Numbered from the stretch's first letter, positions 8,797-19,000 are shown. The stretch is DNA of 64,000 bases from Candidatus Nanoarchaeia archaeon (GCA_028279765.1 JANQND010000019.1:1-64000); one strand, 5' to 3'. Numbers and translations are program-made. Notes: generated by a model not told the origin, from the sequence alone.

Positions 8797-10536
8797 TTAC
8801 CAGCCAGTTCTCTTGAATTTTTTTTCGAAGTCTGCAATAGAGAGATTAATGAGTGTTGGCCTTCCGTGAGGACAAGAATATGGGTTCTTTACTTCTTCTA
8901 ATTGCTGCAAGAGTTTTTGCATTTGTGGCCTAGTAAGCTCTTCGCCTGCTTTTATTGATGCCCTGCAAGAGAACCGAACTATTCGGCTTTCGATTTCCTC
9001 ATCCATGGAAGTTGATTTTGATGCTAAGAGCTCGTTAATAATGTCCACAAAGGTGTTTGATTTTATGCGATCAAAGATTTGCGGAATTGCCGTGAGCTTG
9101 ACCGTGTTATTCCCAAAATCCTCGAAAGAGAAGCCAAGCTTTTGGAGGTGCTTCTCATTTTCTTTTGCTGATTGATATTGATTAGGTGTAAGATCTATAA
9201 ACTGGGCGTTCACCAGGTCCTGCTTTTTTATGGCATTATCCTGTAATTGGCTCATGAATTTTTCATAATTAACACGCTCTTCTGCTGCATGCTGGTCAAT
9301 GATCGCCAGCCCCTGCGGGTTTTCTGCAATAATGTATGTTTTATTGATTTGCCCTAAGATGTTGAAGGGCCCTATTTTTGGTATCTTTGGTATCTCTTCA
9401 GGAATCTTGTCTTCTGTTTCTTTTTCTTCGTATTTTTTTGGTGCTTCTTCTTTTACCTGCAGCGTTTCCTGCTTCTCTTTTGAGAATGCGTATTGAGAGA
9501 CTGCACTTGCAGAGCCTTCAGAATCCAGGGATTCCTGTGCAACAAGATTTGCTGAGAATAATGCCTGTTTTATTGCTGTGATGATTTCTTTTTTGACTGC
9601 TTCTTCATCCTTGAGTTTGATAGTGGTCTTTGCCGGATGTACATTGACATCAATCTTTGCCGGATCAATGGTTAGGTTGAGAATGAAGAGAGGATGGCGG
9701 TTGATGAAGAGCAGAGTATGATACGCTTCGTAGATCGCGTCAGCTATGGTATTACTTTTTACGTATCGGTTGTTTACGTATAGTGATTGATCTGATTTAT
9801 CTGATCGTGTAAGCATTGGTTTTGAAATGAATCCGCTTAAAGAGAGAGTATCAGACTGGTAATCAATTTCAAGGAGATTCTTTGCTGTCTCTGCACCATA
9901 AATAAATGCGATATTGGATTGCTGAGAGAGAGTTTTCGGAGTGTTAAGAATTTCTTTCCCGTTATGGGAAAGAGAGAATGCGATGTGCTTGTGCAGAAGC
10001 GCATATTTTGTGACAATAGTAGTGATGTGATTCAATTCGACTTCGTCGCTTTTGAGGAATTTTTTTCTTGCGGGAACATTAAAAAAGAGATCGGTTATTT
10101 CAATGCTGGTTCCTTTTGGAGCGCCGACATGCTCTTTTTTTAGCTGCTTTCCTCCTTCTATTTCAATCATCATTGCAGTATCCTGATGCAGAGTCTTTGA
10201 AACTATTCTCGTGCTTGATACCTGCGCAATAGATGCCAAGGCCTCTCCCCTGAAACCCAGAGAGCGCACTTCAAAGAGATCATTCTCATCTTTGATTTTT
10301 GATGTCGCGTGCCGCTTGCAGCACATACTGAGGTCCTGCTCATCCATCCCTTCGCCATTATCGATGATCCTGATTTTCCTTTTTCCTGCTTGCTCGATTA
10401 CGAGTTTCATTTCATCGGCTTTTGCATCGATAGCATTTTCTATGAGTTCTTTGACAATTGATGCAGGCCGCTCAATGATTTCTCCGGCTGCAATTTTTGT
10501 TATCAATGCATCGTCCAAGAGGTGTATTTTTGCCAT
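8797..10536 (-). CDS. mutL: DNA mismatch repair protein MutL
   Basis: 579 residues. The GHKL ATPase region carries ELIENAIDA, IRIIDNGEGM and SLGFRGEALASIA. The C-terminal domain carries the endonuclease metal motif DQHAAEERVNYE (about residue 415), plus SCRASIKAGE and CPHGRPT. It is therefore a nicking MutL of the MutH-less type. It follows mutS with one base between stop and start (TAACATG). Together they recognise mismatches and incise the nascent strand. MutS1/MutL pairs are typical of bacteria and sporadic in archaea, so an ancient transfer is likely. Confidence 0.95.
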   Translation of the reverse strand: MAKIHLLDDALITKIAAGEIIERPASIVKELIENAIDAKADEMKLVIEQAGKRKIRIIDNGEGMDEQDLSMCCKRHATSKIKDENDLFEVRSLGFRGEALASIAQVSSTRIVSKTLHQDTAMMIEIEGGKQLKKEHVGAPKGTSIEITDLFFNVPARKKFLKSDEVELNHITTIVTKYALLHKHIAFSLSHNGKEILNTPKTLSQQSNIAFIYGAETAKNLLEIDYQSDTLSLSGFISKPMLTRSDKSDQSLYVNNRYVKSNTIADAIYEAYHTLLFINRHPLFILNLTIDPAKIDVNVHPAKTTIKLKDEEAVKKEIITAIKQALFSANLVAQESLDSEGSASAVSQYAFSKEKQETLQVKEEAPKKYEEKETEDKIPEEIPKIPKIGPFNILGQINKTYIIAENPQGLAIIDQHAAEERVNYEKFMSQLQDNAIKKQDLVNAQFIDLTPNQYQSAKENEKHLQKLGFSFEDFGNNTVKLTAIPQIFDRIKSNTFVDIINELLASKSTSMDEEIESRIVRFSCRASIKAGEELTRPQMQKLLQQLEEVKNPYSCPHGRPTLINLSIADFEKKFKRTGW

Positions 10537-10537
10537 G

Positions 10538-13054
10538 TTAGTGAAGGAATTCTGCTAAGGTTGAATCCTTATCCTGCTCCTTTTGTATAGTTTTTTGTGC
10601 TATTGGTGATGGTGAAGATTTTTCCTTTGAGGAGCTGTTGAGTTTTTTGTGCAGGCTGTCTGCGATTTCATCCTCCATTTCGATATGACTCATAATGATC
10701 TTGCTTGATTCAATGACCTCTCTTGGAACTCCTGCTAATTTTGCTACCTGGATGCCATAACTTTTGTCAGTTCCGCCTTCCATGATTTTTCGAAGGAAAG
10801 TTATCTTATCATCTGCTTCATGCACGGCGACGTTGTAATTTTTGATTCCCTCATATTTGTCTGCAAGCTTGTTGAGCTGATGATAGTGCGTGGCAAACAA
10901 GGTTTTCGCCTGGATATCGGTATAAATATATTCAGCAATGGCGAATGCGAGCGATACGCCATCATAGGTTGAGGTTCCCCTTCCAATTTCGTCCAGAATT
11001 ATTAAGGAGTTTCCTGTTGCATTATTAAGGATATTTGCTGTTTCGTTCATTTCTACCATGAAGGTGCTTTGGCCTGAGACAAGATCATCATATGCGCCAA
11101 TGCGCGTAAAGATGCGGTCAAAGATCTGCAAGTTTGCTTTTTCTGCAGGAACAAAGGACCCAATCTGTGCCATAAGACAGATAAGAGCAACCTGGCGCAT
11201 ATAGGTTGACTTTCCTGCCAGGTTCGGGCCGGTTATAATCATGGTTCTTGATTTACTATTGAGATGGCAGGAATTGGGAACGAAACTGATATCGGAAAAT
11301 TGCTCGATAACCGGGTGCCTTCCTTCTTCAATCTCCACGATTTCTTTTTCATTGAATGCTGGCTTGCAGTAATTGTTCTTTTGTGCAACCTGAGCAAAGG
11401 ACAGCAGGCAGGAGAGGATTGCCAGTTTTTGAGAGCTCATCTGAATATCTGAAGTATACACCCTAAGCTGTTCGATGACCTGCATGAAAAGCTGATACTC
11501 CAACTCGAAGATTTTCTCTTCTGCTCCGAGAATTTTTGACTCTTCCTCCTTAAGTTCCTCAGTGATGAAGCGCTCACTGTTTACCTGAGTTTGTTTTCGA
11601 ATATAGTCTTTTGGAACAAGATGAAGATTGGATTTGGTGACTTCTATATAATAGCCAAAGACTTTATTGTACTTTATCTTCAGAGATTTGATGCCTGTCC
11701 TGTCCTTTTCTTTTTCTTCTAGCTGAGCGATGTAGGATTTGGCGTTTTTTCGAATTTCCCTGAGCTGATCGAGTTCCTGATGGTATCCTTTTTTTATTAT
11801 ATTACCTTCACGTATGGTGATGCTTGGCTCCAGCTTTATTGATTCTTCAATGAGTTTTTGCGGTTTGCTCAGGTCAGGGAGGGTAGCGATGCTGTTAAGT
11901 AATACTGATTGAGAAGTGTTTAGCAGTTGTGAGATTTTTGGCAAGAAAGAAAGTGATAATTGCAGTGAGAGAAGATCCCTGGGGCTTGCATTACCAAAGG
12001 ATACCCTTCCCACTAATCGCTCCATATCATAGATTTTTTCCAGAATGTTCGTTAGATCATCCCGAAGTATATTGTCTTTTGTGAGTTCTTCTACTGCATC
12101 AAGCCTCTGTTCGATTTCTTTCTTCTTTGTTAGCGGACTTGTTATCCATTGCCTAAGCAGCCGTTTTCCCATTGGAATAGAAATAGTGTCCAAGACCGAT
12201 AGCAGGGTTTGATCTTTTCCCTGGTCAATGATGTTTCTAAGAATCTCCAGGTTTCGAATAGTTGATGGATCAAGATACATGCTTTGATCAACCCTGTATT
12301 CTTTGATCTTTTGTATATGCGAGAGACCTGTTTTTTGTGTTTCTTTAATATAGCTGAGTAATGCTCCCGCACAGCTTATGATCTGATCAGAATCTATCCC
12401 GAATCCCTTCATATTCAGGATGTTGAACTGGTCTTTGATGGTGGATTGCGCTTTTTCGCTGTAGTAATGACGATCATCAAAACTATGCAGGATATAATTT
12501 TGCTCCCTTAGGTCCTGGATGATGCCTGATTCTTCCAGGGACATAGGGAAGATGATTTCTGCAGGATTGATTTTTTTTAGTTCATTGCTGAATTGCTGCC
12601 CAGTGAGGTGGGTTGCCAGAAACTCTCCAGTCGAAATATCACAAAAAGATACTGCGAAATCGTTTTTTTCTTTAGTAAAACTGAGCAGGTAGTTGTTTGC
12701 TGACTCATCAAGGATCAAGGGCTCAACGACTGTTCCGGGTGTTATAATGCGCACTAAATCTCTTTTTACCAGACCTTTTGCTTTCTTTGGATCTTCAACC
12801 TGCTCGACTATGGCGATTTTGAACCCTTTTTTGACCAGCTTTGCAATATAGGGATCAATGCTGTGGTAGGGAATTCCTGCCAGCGGGGCTTTTTTCTCTC
12901 CTTTCCCCCTTGAAGTGAGGGTAATTTCGAGCTCTTTTGCAATGGTTTTCGCATCCTCATAGAAGGTCTCATAGAAGTCTCCCATACGAAAGAATACTAT
13001 ACTCTCTGGATTTTCATTCTTAATCTTCATGTACTGCCGCATAGCTGGCGTCAA
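10538..13054 (-). CDS. mutS: DNA mismatch repair protein MutS
   Basis: 838 residues with the MutS1 layout. The mismatch-binding domain carries the Phe-x-Glu motif (MGDFYETF). Connector, core and clamp regions follow, then an ABC-type ATPase with Walker A GPNLAGKSTY (about residue 610), VEMNE, DEIGRGTSTYDG and ATHYH. The start is a TTG at 13054: the N-terminus TPAMRQYMKIK aligns with known MutS starts, there is no in-frame ATG further upstream, and a TATA box near 13100-13108 gives a leader of about 24 nt. It forms an operon with mutL. Confidence 0.95.
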   Translation of the reverse strand: MTPAMRQYMKIKNENPESIVFFRMGDFYETFYEDAKTIAKELEITLTSRGKGEKKAPLAGIPYHSIDPYIAKLVKKGFKIAIVEQVEDPKKAKGLVKRDLVRIITPGTVVEPLILDESANNYLLSFTKEKNDFAVSFCDISTGEFLATHLTGQQFSNELKKINPAEIIFPMSLEESGIIQDLREQNYILHSFDDRHYYSEKAQSTIKDQFNILNMKGFGIDSDQIISCAGALLSYIKETQKTGLSHIQKIKEYRVDQSMYLDPSTIRNLEILRNIIDQGKDQTLLSVLDTISIPMGKRLLRQWITSPLTKKKEIEQRLDAVEELTKDNILRDDLTNILEKIYDMERLVGRVSFGNASPRDLLSLQLSLSFLPKISQLLNTSQSVLLNSIATLPDLSKPQKLIEESIKLEPSITIREGNIIKKGYHQELDQLREIRKNAKSYIAQLEEKEKDRTGIKSLKIKYNKVFGYYIEVTKSNLHLVPKDYIRKQTQVNSERFITEELKEEESKILGAEEKIFELEYQLFMQVIEQLRVYTSDIQMSSQKLAILSCLLSFAQVAQKNNYCKPAFNEKEIVEIEEGRHPVIEQFSDISFVPNSCHLNSKSRTMIITGPNLAGKSTYMRQVALICLMAQIGSFVPAEKANLQIFDRIFTRIGAYDDLVSGQSTFMVEMNETANILNNATGNSLIILDEIGRGTSTYDGVSLAFAIAEYIYTDIQAKTLFATHYHQLNKLADKYEGIKNYNVAVHEADDKITFLRKIMEGGTDKSYGIQVAKLAGVPREVIESSKIIMSHIEMEDEIADSLHKKLNSSSKEKSSPSPIAQKTIQKEQDKDSTLAEFLH

Positions 13055-13165
13055 ATCTGTATTAATCGTTATCCCCCATGATGCTGAAGCTTATATGATT
13101 TTATATATGTTTTGATGGAATGATTGAGAGAATACATTAAATAGAAGCTTATCTTTGCATCATAG

Positions 13166-13525
13166 ATGGCGCGTTATCCCAAGATTTCGGATACTCCTGA
13201 GCGATTTGATAGCTCTGGCAACAGGCTTTGCAGAAATTGTGATTCATTGGTTGCTTCTGGGAGAAGGAACTATTGTTCAAAAGAATGTATGGATGCATTC
13301 AACCGAAATAATTCGTGGTTTTTTGTACGAAAGGATGTTCTTCGCAGGGATAAGTATACCTGCAGCATATGTAATCAGCGGTTTCGGAAGGCTTTTCTTG
13401 ATGTCGACCATATTATTCCTCTACAGATGGGTGGACAGGTATTTGATAAGGCTAATTTGCGAACGCTTTGCAAAGAATGCCATAAGCAGAAGAGTAAGCT
13501 GGATAGAGAGGCGCTAGCAGAATAA
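13166..13525 (+). CDS. HNH endonuclease, zinc-binding
   Basis: 119 residues. The N-terminal half has a zinc-knuckle-like pattern (CRNC...YCSKEC). The C-terminal half is an HNH domain: CSIC, DVDHIIPLQMGG, then NLRTLCKECHKQKS, with its own two CxxC pairs. Such proteins cut DNA with one metal ion; the biological role is not evident. A TTAAATA box about 27 nt before the ATG supports a leaderless start. The overlapping track ORF 13155-13517 is a shadow. It is divergent from mutS, so a repair link is possible but unproven. Confidence 0.8.
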   Translation: MARYPKISDTPERFDSSGNRLCRNCDSLVASGRRNYCSKECMDAFNRNNSWFFVRKDVLRRDKYTCSICNQRFRKAFLDVDHIIPLQMGGQVFDKANLRTLCKECHKQKSKLDREALAE

Positions 13526-13556
13526 GTTTATTATAATAGGATGTCCCCTTCAGGTT

Positions 13557-13760
13557 ATGATCAAAATTTTCGTAATTCTGATACTAGTTTGCATGGTAAG
13601 TAGTGGATGTTCTCAATTTGATATTAATGACCCTCGTTGCCCTGAAAAAGAAGGAGCAGATTGTCAACCTTTGGTAGATAGAGAAGATGTTGCCTTCTGT
13701 AAGCTAGAGAATCGCAAGTGGATACAAGAAAATTGCCCAGATTTCATCTATGTTGATTGA
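13557..13760 (+). CDS. Small cysteine-rich lipoprotein
   Basis: 67 residues. A hydrophobic signal (FVILILVCMVSSGC) ends in a lipobox with Cys18. The short mature part has four more cysteines (PRCP, ADCQ, AFCK, ENCP), suggesting two disulphides outside the cell. TTTATTATAAT lies about 26 nt before the ATG, consistent with a leaderless mRNA. Unknown function. Confidence 0.6.
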   Translation: MIKIFVILILVCMVSSGCSQFDINDPRCPEKEGADCQPLVDREDVAFCKLENRKWIQENCPDFIYVD

Positions 13761-13777
13761 AAAGAATGAGGGGGCCT

Positions 13778-13897
13778 AAATGCGTCGGCCGGAGCTTTTC
13801 GGACACTCGCTCTGCTCGCTCCAAAACCTCGGAAAATCCATTCAAGTGAGATTTCACTTCGCTCAATCTCACGGATTTAGATAAATGCGTCGGCCGG
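13778..13897 (-). repeat. Duplicated tRNA-Gly 3' end flanking a palindromic insert
   Basis: AAATGCGTCGGCCGG occurs at 13778-13792 and again at 13883-13897, where it is the 3' end of tRNA-Gly (read in reverse). The roughly 90 bp between contains hairpins, including GTGAGATT...AATCTCAC and GGAGC...GCTCC. The arrangement resembles left and right ends of something inserted at the tRNA 3' end. No gene is visible in it. Confidence 0.6.
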
Positions 13898-14003
13898 GAT
13901 TCGAACCCGGATCAAAGGCTGTCTTTGCGAAAAGCAAAGACCCAGTTGGAGCTTTGCTTCGACGCGTGGAAGGCCTCTATCCTAGCCATTAGACTACCGA
14001 CGC
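13886..14003 (-). tRNA. tRNA-Gly(UCC), intron-containing
   Basis: The acceptor GCGTCGG pairs with CCGACGC, discriminator A. The D stem is GTCT/GGAT, the anticodon stem GAGGC/GCCTT, the loop CTTCCA-A with anticodon TCC, and the T arm CCGGG TTCGAAT CCCGG. About 45 nt separate loop positions 37 and 38, the canonical archaeal intron site. Loop bases CTTC can pair with AAAG near the intron's 3' end (three pairs and one mismatch), as in a bulge-helix-bulge splice site. A TATA box at 14027-14038 is correctly placed for this strand. Confidence 0.85.
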
Positions 14004-14026
14004 GTAAGGACTTTAGAACCAGCTAT

Positions 14027-14038
14027 GCTTTATAAAAG
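14027..14038. promoter_or_regulatory. Near-palindromic TATA box between tRNA-Gly and GT2
   Basis: GCTTTATAAAAG reads as a TATA box on both strands. On the minus strand it lies about 27 nt before the tRNA-Gly 5' end (14003). On the plus strand it would start transcripts near 14060, inside the annotated start of the glycosyltransferase, which argues for a later start codon. Confidence 0.5.
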
Positions 14039-14040
14039 TA

Positions 14041-14805
14041 ATGGATAGATATTTATGTGGGAAGATTCCAGATAAGAATGTGAAAAGAAAAGTCTCCGTA
14101 ATTATACCAGTCTTCAATGAAGAAGAGCTACTTCCCAGACTCTTGGAATGCCTTAAAAAACAACAGAAAGTCATTCTACAGGTCATTGTTGCTGATGCCG
14201 ACTCTACTGATAAGTCGAAATCCATTGCGAAAAAGTATGGAGCTCTCGTTGTTAAGGGAGGGAAACCTGGTCCGGGAAGGAATCGAGGTACCAGGCAAGC
14301 GAAATATGAGACGCTTCTTTTCTTGGATGCAGATGTTACGTTTGATGATAACTTCATTATTCATTGCCTTGAAAAAATGGAGCAAAGAGGAATAATGATT
14401 GCGGGAATTTTAGGAAAACCCGACTCTAGTAAGTTTCTTGATCATCTTTTTTTCTCTTTTTGGAATGTATGGTGCTGGAGTATGCAAAAAATCAACCCTC
14501 ACGCTGCAGGGTATTGTATTTTTTCCAATAAATCAATTCATGACTCCATTAACGGGTTTGATGAGCAGATTACTTTAGGGGAAGATGCCAACTATGTTAT
14601 GCGTGCAAGCAAGCGGGGTAAATTTGGAATGATTCGCGGATCACTCGTAACTTCTCCTAGACGCCTTGATAAGGAAGGATACCTTGGTATGTCCATAAAA
14701 ATGATTACTTGTGGTATTTACAGAGCCTTTGGCAAAGAAGATAGAGGTGATAGATTCCGTTATGAATTTGATCATAAAGATAATGATAAAGAATCGGTCA
14801 CATGA
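14041..14805 (+). CDS. Family 2 glycosyltransferase
   Basis: 254 residues with a GT-A fold: VSVIIPVFNEEELLP at the N-terminus, VIVADADSTDKS, GPGRNRGTRQA and LFLDADVTFDD (DxD metal and nucleotide-sugar site), then GFDEQITLGEDANYVMRA. There are no confident membrane helices apart from a hydrophobic patch LFFSFWNVWCW. It adds a sugar from a nucleotide donor, probably to an envelope lipid or glycan. The ATG at 14041 lies only 3 nt past a TATA box, so the real start may be the GTG at 14080 (VKRKVSVIIP). It sits beside a second glycosyltransferase gene. Confidence 0.8.
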   Translation: MDRYLCGKIPDKNVKRKVSVIIPVFNEEELLPRLLECLKKQQKVILQVIVADADSTDKSKSIAKKYGALVVKGGKPGPGRNRGTRQAKYETLLFLDADVTFDDNFIIHCLEKMEQRGIMIAGILGKPDSSKFLDHLFFSFWNVWCWSMQKINPHAAGYCIFSNKSIHDSINGFDEQITLGEDANYVMRASKRGKFGMIRGSLVTSPRRLDKEGYLGMSIKMITCGIYRAFGKEDRGDRFRYEFDHKDNDKESVT

Positions 14806-14986
14806 TACTGGCTGTCCTTGAAATTTTGTTTTCAGTTCTTGTTCTCTCAAATTGATACATATGTGTAGCTGTATTAGCGGGATTGTTTTCTTAGGTGTCG
14901 CGATTATTATTCCATTGATCGTGAAAGACAAGCTATTTGACTATACTGCGTTACATTTAAAAAGCCCTAAAGTAGCAATCTGCCTG

Positions 14987-16021
14987 ATGGCGAATATCAT
15001 CTTAGGTGTTCAGGGAGAAGGGATGGGTCATGCGATGCGTTGCTCCATTCTTATCAAGCACCTGCGCAAGAAGCACAACGTGAAAGTGTTTGCCAGCAAC
15101 CGGGCGTATCAATTTCTCTGCAAGAAATACGATGACGTGCACGAAATTCAAAGTTATAACATCATCTATAAGAATAATAGAGTAAGGCCGCTATCTACTC
15201 TGGGGCTTTTTCTTCGCCGATTACCAAGCTATTTGCAATCCTACATCAAGGTCCGCCATGCAGTCAGGGATTTTAATACCGATATTATACTCAGTGATTA
15301 TGAGCCGATCACGCACAGTGCAGGGTTTTTTTCCGGCTGCAGGAATATCAGCATCAACAACCAGAATGATATTACTTTTCAAAACAGCAAGGCAAAGCCG
15401 GGAGACTGGATGAGCCTGGCTGGCACTTTGCTGGTTACCTTTTTTTTCACCCTCTTTTCGCATCACTATATTATTTATAGTATCAGGAAGGGAAAGAACC
15501 GTAAAAATGCTACGTATGTTGGGAACCTCATAAAAGAGGAAATTCGCGCTTCTCAAAGCTCTTATGGCAATCATGTGCTTGTTTATCAAACATCTAATAA
15601 TAATGACAAGCTCATTGAGATATTAAAGCAGACTAACGAAAACTATGTGGTGTATGGATTTAATGTTAAGAAGAAGGAAGGATCTATTGTTTTCAAAACC
15701 TTTAGCACGGAAACTTTTCGTAATGATCTCTCTTCTGCAAAGGCCGTTCTTCTCAATGGGGGACTGACTGCTATTACTGAGGCGATTTATCTGAAGAAGC
15801 CAATCTTGAGTGTCCCTATTGCCGGGCAATTTGAACAAAAGTATAACGCCCTTACGATTGAGGAGATGGGATTCGGAAAACACCTTAGTAAGCCAACCGT
15901 AGAGGAAATTGATGAGTTTTTCTCAAAGCTTCCCGAATATAAGAAAAACCTTCAGACCTATCAGAACCAGGCAAATGAAAAGATAGTCAAAGATATAGAA
16001 AAGGCTATACTTTCAGGCTAA
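14987..16021 (+). CDS. MJ1255-type glycosyltransferase (GT28-like)
   Basis: 344 residues from the ATG at 14987; the track's 45-residue extension is unlikely because a TATA-like ACATTTAAAAAG lies about 27 nt before 14987. The N-terminus IILGVQGEGMGHAMRCSIL is the glycine-rich start of GT-B enzymes. The C-terminal SSAKAVLLNGGLTAITEAI and KPILSVPIAGQFEQKYNA match the UDP-sugar binding part of the MJ1255 family. It probably builds surface glycans or glycolipids with the preceding GT2. Its end overlaps the convergent smc gene by 17 nt. The segment 14803-14986 may hold a frameshifted remnant of a small membrane protein. Confidence 0.8.
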   Translation: MANIILGVQGEGMGHAMRCSILIKHLRKKHNVKVFASNRAYQFLCKKYDDVHEIQSYNIIYKNNRVRPLSTLGLFLRRLPSYLQSYIKVRHAVRDFNTDIILSDYEPITHSAGFFSGCRNISINNQNDITFQNSKAKPGDWMSLAGTLLVTFFFTLFSHHYIIYSIRKGKNRKNATYVGNLIKEEIRASQSSYGNHVLVYQTSNNNDKLIEILKQTNENYVVYGFNVKKKEGSIVFKTFSTETFRNDLSSAKAVLLNGGLTAITEAIYLKKPILSVPIAGQFEQKYNALTIEEMGFGKHLSKPTVEEIDEFFSKLPEYKKNLQTYQNQANEKIVKDIEKAILSG

Positions 16022-19000
16022 CGACCTTACTCATCCCGTGCTCATCCATGGACACTCCATACAGAGAATCCGCCTCGGAGATAATGGAGTCATTATGGGA
16101 AATAATAATATATTGTGCTTTTGTTGAATAGGATCGAATAAGTTTTGCAAGCTTCTCTGAATTGTGCTTGTCCAATGCAGCGTCAACCTCGTCAAGGATA
16201 TAAAATGATGCGGGATCATGCTCCTGGATCGCAAAAATGAATGCAAGCGCGGTCATGGTCTTCTCTCCTCCTGAAAGTGACCTGATGTCAAGGAATTTCT
16301 GCCCCGATAAGCGTACTTTGATACGCGCACCTTCTGCGAAAGGATCTTCTTTGTTTTCGAGCTCTAATGATGCTTCTCCTTTTTTGGATAAGCTGAGGAA
16401 TATTTTTTGGAACTCTTCGTTCACGGAGTCATAGGTCTTCATGAAGAGCTCTTTTTTCTTTGCATCGATCTGTGTCATCATTTGTTCGACATCTTCCTTT
16501 TCTTTTCCAAGGGTGTCTTTTTTTTCCAGAAGCTTACCGTACTCTTTTTCAATCTGCTCATAGATTTCAAGCGCGCGCATATTTACGGTTCCTACTTCTT
16601 CCTTCATTTTTTCGAATCGCTGCAATTGGTATTTGAGCTGCTCTTCATTCTTTTCTTTGTCCAGTTCCACCTCCCCATACTGGCTAAATTCTTCCTGCAA
16701 TCCTGCAAGCGTTGCGCTTACCTCAGCGTTCTTTATGGAGAGTGTATTGTTTTTGATTTCCAGCTCCCGCGATTTTTGCATCTCCATTGCAATCTGGCTC
16801 TCGTGCTTGCTGATTTGCTCTGAGAGCAGTGATCGCTGATGAAATGATTCCTTGAATGCTGCGTAAAATGCCTTCGCTTCCTCTTCTTTCTTCTTGAGTT
16901 CTGTGCCTGTGCTTTGCACTTCCTTCGTTAAGTCTTCTGCTTCTTTTTTGAATACGGATTCTTCTTTTTCGATTTGCTTGAGAATAGATTTCGTTTTTTC
17001 GATTTGGGGAAGGAAGATGTCTTTGAGCTGCACATCCATGTTTTTTGTTTGGACATCGGTACTCATGATCTGCTCTGTTAATTGCCTGCTCTTTTCTTCG
17101 TAGGTTGATAATTCAGCGATGAGTGTCGGCTCACGCAGCTGCACAATTTTTGATCGGTGCTCACCCCGCTCGATTTTTAGTGTCGCAAGCTCCTTGTTTT
17201 TTTCAGAAATAGTATCCTGGATTTCATTTATTTCCTTTTCCAGGGATGCTTCTTTTTCTTTTAGATCCTTACTCTTTTTCTGTGAGAGGGAAAGATCAGA
17301 GGAGTCCAGGTGAAGGGATTTTTCAGCTTTAATGATCTCTCCTTCTAACTCTGCCTTTTTTGACCGCAGATCTGTGATCACGGATTCAATCTCCTTTCTT
17401 CTTGATTCAAAACCAGAGATTGAGCCCTCCAGCTCGGAGACGTTGGATTCATATGACTGAATATCCTTGTCAAGCTTTGCTTCACTGAACCCCATTCCTG
17501 TTCGTTTTTTGTCACGGAACCCACCCCTCATGGCTCCTGCGGTATCTGCTAGATCACCTTCTAGAGTGACCATCTTTGCCTTGCCGATACCAAGCCTTCT
17601 CATGGCATCAAGATTATCTACCACTACGGTGTCTCCAAATACATAGGAGAAAATTTTTTTGAATTTTGAATCGTAGCTGACCAGATCGGTTGCTACCCCG
17701 TGGCTTCCTTTCGCTTTGATAAGGCTTTTTGCTTTTTCGTCAACACCCTTTGGCTTGATCTTGCTTAAGGGGAGAAAGGTTGCTGTTCCCAGCTTATTTG
17801 CTCTGAGAAATTTGATCTGATCTGCTGCGATCTTATCGTCTTCGACAACGATGCTCTTGATTCTGCTCCCTGCCGCTATTTCAAGCGCTAAAGAGTATTT
17901 AGAATCTACTTTTCCCAATTCAGAGACCGTGCCATAGATTCCAGGGGTTTCATTCTTTCTTTTCAGCACTTCTTTGATTGCCGTGTCTCTTAATGAAAAT
18001 TCTTTTATGGAAAGATTGCGCGCGTTGAGCTTGGCAAGCTCTTCCCTGCTGAGGTGGAGCTTATTTCTTGCATCATTGAGTTTTGCGGTAAGGTGGGATT
18101 CTTCATCTAATCTCTTGTTTAATTCCAGAGTCGTTTTTTTGAATTCACTACGCTTTTCCTTAACTTCGTCCATCTGCTGCTTGTGTTCTTTTTCAATTTG
18201 TGCTACCTTTTCCATGGCTGATGCAAGGGCGCTTAACTCGTGGTCAACCTTGTCTTTTTCTCTGAGTGCGTTGTGCTGCGTTTCCCTAAGGATGTGTATT
18301 TCTTTTGATAGTTCCTCCAGCCTTTTATCTATTTCATCAATGCGCTTCTCAATACCTTCTGCAGACTCAACATTATTTTTTTGCTTGAAGGCCTTGATTT
18401 TTTCAGTGATTCCTGTTCGTTCTTTTTCCAGGTCTGATTTTTTAGTGTTTAGCTCACCCTTTTCTTTGGTTATTTTTTCTATTCTCTCGTTTACTTCTTG
18501 TTGGTCTTTTTCCAGATCCTGTTTTCTTTGATCGATTTTTTGTGTTTCTGTATTGAGCGTTTCAATGCGTGAGTTCTTCTTTGTCATCTCAATCTTGATG
18601 TTTTCGATTTCACGATTCAGGCTGACCTGATCTCCCTCACCTTTTTGCTCTATTTCCTTGGTGATGGTTTCTATTTTTTCCTTTTTCTGAGAAATTTCTT
18701 CCTTGAACTTTTCTACCTTTTCAGATATTTGCTGCAGTGCTTGGGTATTCTTGTCGATCTTTTCTTTGAGCTCAGTCGAGTCTTTCTCGTTCTTATCCAA
18801 ATGAAGCTTGCAGAGTGATGCCTTGAACTTTTTGACGTTGTCGCTTAATTCCTTGAATTTGAGAGCCTGGTCACGATCCTTTTTGAGCTCTTTAAGATAG
18901 GTCTGCCGCTCTGAGAGAATGATTTCTGCTTCTTTGAGCCGCTCTTCCACTTTGTTTAACTGCGTGAGCGCTTTTTGCTTTTTTTCTTCATAGATAGATA

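Noticed and set aside
13155-13517. ORF of 120 aa on the plus strand
   Set aside because: It overlaps the HNH gene in another frame; the HNH frame has zinc and HNH motifs and a fitted TATA box.
14852-14986. N-terminal extension of the MJ1255-type glycosyltransferase
   Set aside because: The family starts at the IILGVQGEGMGH motif, and the TATA position supports the ATG at 14987.
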